DNA of 64,000 nt, taken from contig OX422186.1 of the NCBI GenBank assembly GCA_949130485.1, positions 7,502,792-7,566,791 on the forward strand, read 5' to 3'. Numbering within the stretch: position 1 is the stretch's first letter; each line of letters opens with the position of its first letter. This document shows, one piece after another, positions 63,147 through 64,000 of the stretch. A model generated the notes under the pieces. That model worked only from the letters and a program-made list of their open reading frames with translations. It did not search any database and was not told the origin of the DNA. The translations under genes and the position numbers were made by a program. The DNA comes from Agelas oroides. Taxonomy: Eukaryota > Porifera > Demospongiae > Agelasida > Agelasidae.

Positions 63147-63814
63147 ACTTATATAGTTACAGTAGCTGTTGAGGCAATTATGACAAAATTTCTGGGGGAG
63201 GGGTTAGGGCTAGGGTGGGGGGGGTGGAAGGGGGAGAATCCCAATGGCCCCCTTGAAACCTTGGTATATAAATGTAAATTTACAGCTTGTAAAATGTACA
63301 TATTACACCTCTAGACTCCCTCTTACATCACTAGCCTTCCCCCTACTAGTGTAGCTAGTGCTTGCTCACCTAAATAGTTTTGTTTGGACATACATGGAGA
63401 CTAGCTTCTGCATAGTTTCTGTAAGTAGCTAACAGATACGCCAGGCTGCTCACAGAAGGCAGATCCTTCTGAGGCAATTATGACATGAAAATTTCTGGGG
63501 GAGGGGGCAACTCGTGATATAGCTTTGTACTATGGTGATACTTATATAGTTACAGAAAAACGAGAAGTACAGCTCAACGGACTAGTGTTGATACAAATAC
63601 AGATTAATCGTGACTACTCAATTTAAGAGCTGAAGATATAAATACTGTTAGCTAAATGGAATATTTCATCTTACACTCCTCATACACCACGCGTATTTGT
63701 TTCATCAGATGCTGTGGCTACTATTTTTCACACACGTGCGTGTGCTGCGTATACTAGCTATTAGTCGAGGTCGGCGTTTATGTTGCTCAGACCTTCTGAT
63801 TGTGTGGCTACTAT

Positions 63815-63930
63815 TCGAGGGCGTCTATTCGAGGATGGCGTCTATTCGAGGATGGCGTCTATTCGAGGATGGCGTCTATTCGAGGATGGCGTCTATTCGG
63901 GGGTGGCATCTATTCGAAGGTGGCGTCTAT
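63815..63930. repeat. 17-bp tandem repeat, about seven copies
   Basis: Unit GTCTATTCGAGGATGGC with minor variants. Confidence 0.92.
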
Positions 63931-64000
63931 TCATAGTAGGTGATATCAATCATTCTGCATACAAGATAGTCTTGATCTACATGTATAAGCACAGCTCCGA

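Larger units (their letters stand above)
60440..64000. other. No gene seen: repeat-rich end of window
   Basis: I find no exon with family resemblance here. It contains a TIR element (61399-61994), a G-rich minisatellite (62255-62710), a hairpin (63028-63146) with nearby duplicated pieces, and a 17-bp tandem repeat (63815-63930). It is probably a long intron of the SLC17 gene or the spacer upstream of it. Confidence 0.5.

Noticed and set aside
61395-64000. Upstream SLC17 exons (TM1-6)
   Set aside because: I looked for the conserved N-terminal SLC17 motifs on the minus strand here and found none; they are probably outside the window.

Overview
The window is metazoan nuclear DNA: genes are split by GT-AG introns, and several protein families are animal-type (U11/U12 snRNP 48K protein, phosducin-like 3, an RBR E3 ligase, LRP5/6-type YWTD propeller receptors, an SLC17 transporter). 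Gene density is high for an animal (eight recognisable genes in 64 kb). Introns and spacers are packed with short foldback elements, minisatellites and microsatellites at moderate-to-low GC. This fits a compact genome of an early-branching marine invertebrate. A sponge is my best guess, but no species can be proven from the sequence alone.

Layout. 1-10.2 kb (+): 3' part of a SNRNP48 homologue, ending in a long arginine/serine-rich tail. A phase-compatible cassette of four extra exons sits in its large intron. 10.5-11.8 kb (-): a single-exon RBR ubiquitin ligase with a C-terminal membrane segment, convergent with SNRNP48. 12.0-15.7 kb (+): a complete PDCL3 gene that shares a compact bidirectional promoter with the RBR gene. 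Its third intron looks like a minor-spliceosome (U12-type) intron whose branch point and 3' splice site region have been amplified in tandem. 17.2-48.8 kb (-): four tandem paralogues (called A, B, C and E here) of an unusual receptor. Each has a signal peptide, one LRP5/6-like six-bladed YWTD propeller, zero to two EGF modules, a Ser/Thr-rich mucin-like stalk, a transmembrane segment split between two exons, and a divergent cytoplasmic tail. All share the same exon phases. Between C and E, on the + strand, lies an intronless secreted-protein ORF (D, 39.8-40.6 kb) interrupted by one in-frame stop. 50.2-60.4 kb (-): the 3' half of a sialin-like SLC17 anion transporter. 60.4-64 kb: no gene seen, only repeats.

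The non-coding part contains a family of TAGCCTC-ended foldback elements with about 9-bp target duplications, other TIR elements, hammerhead-ribozyme-like motifs of the type found in Penelope-like elements, a perfect 53-bp hairpin, and many minisatellites. Strongest leads: (1) the array of propeller/mucin receptors, with a lineage-specific cysteine pair and a recently homogenised exon; (2) the amplified U12-type splice acceptor in PDCL3; (3) a possible 200-codon insertion in SNRNP48; (4) hammerhead-like motifs in dispersed repeats. All gene models are read by eye from splice sites and phase. None has transcript support here.
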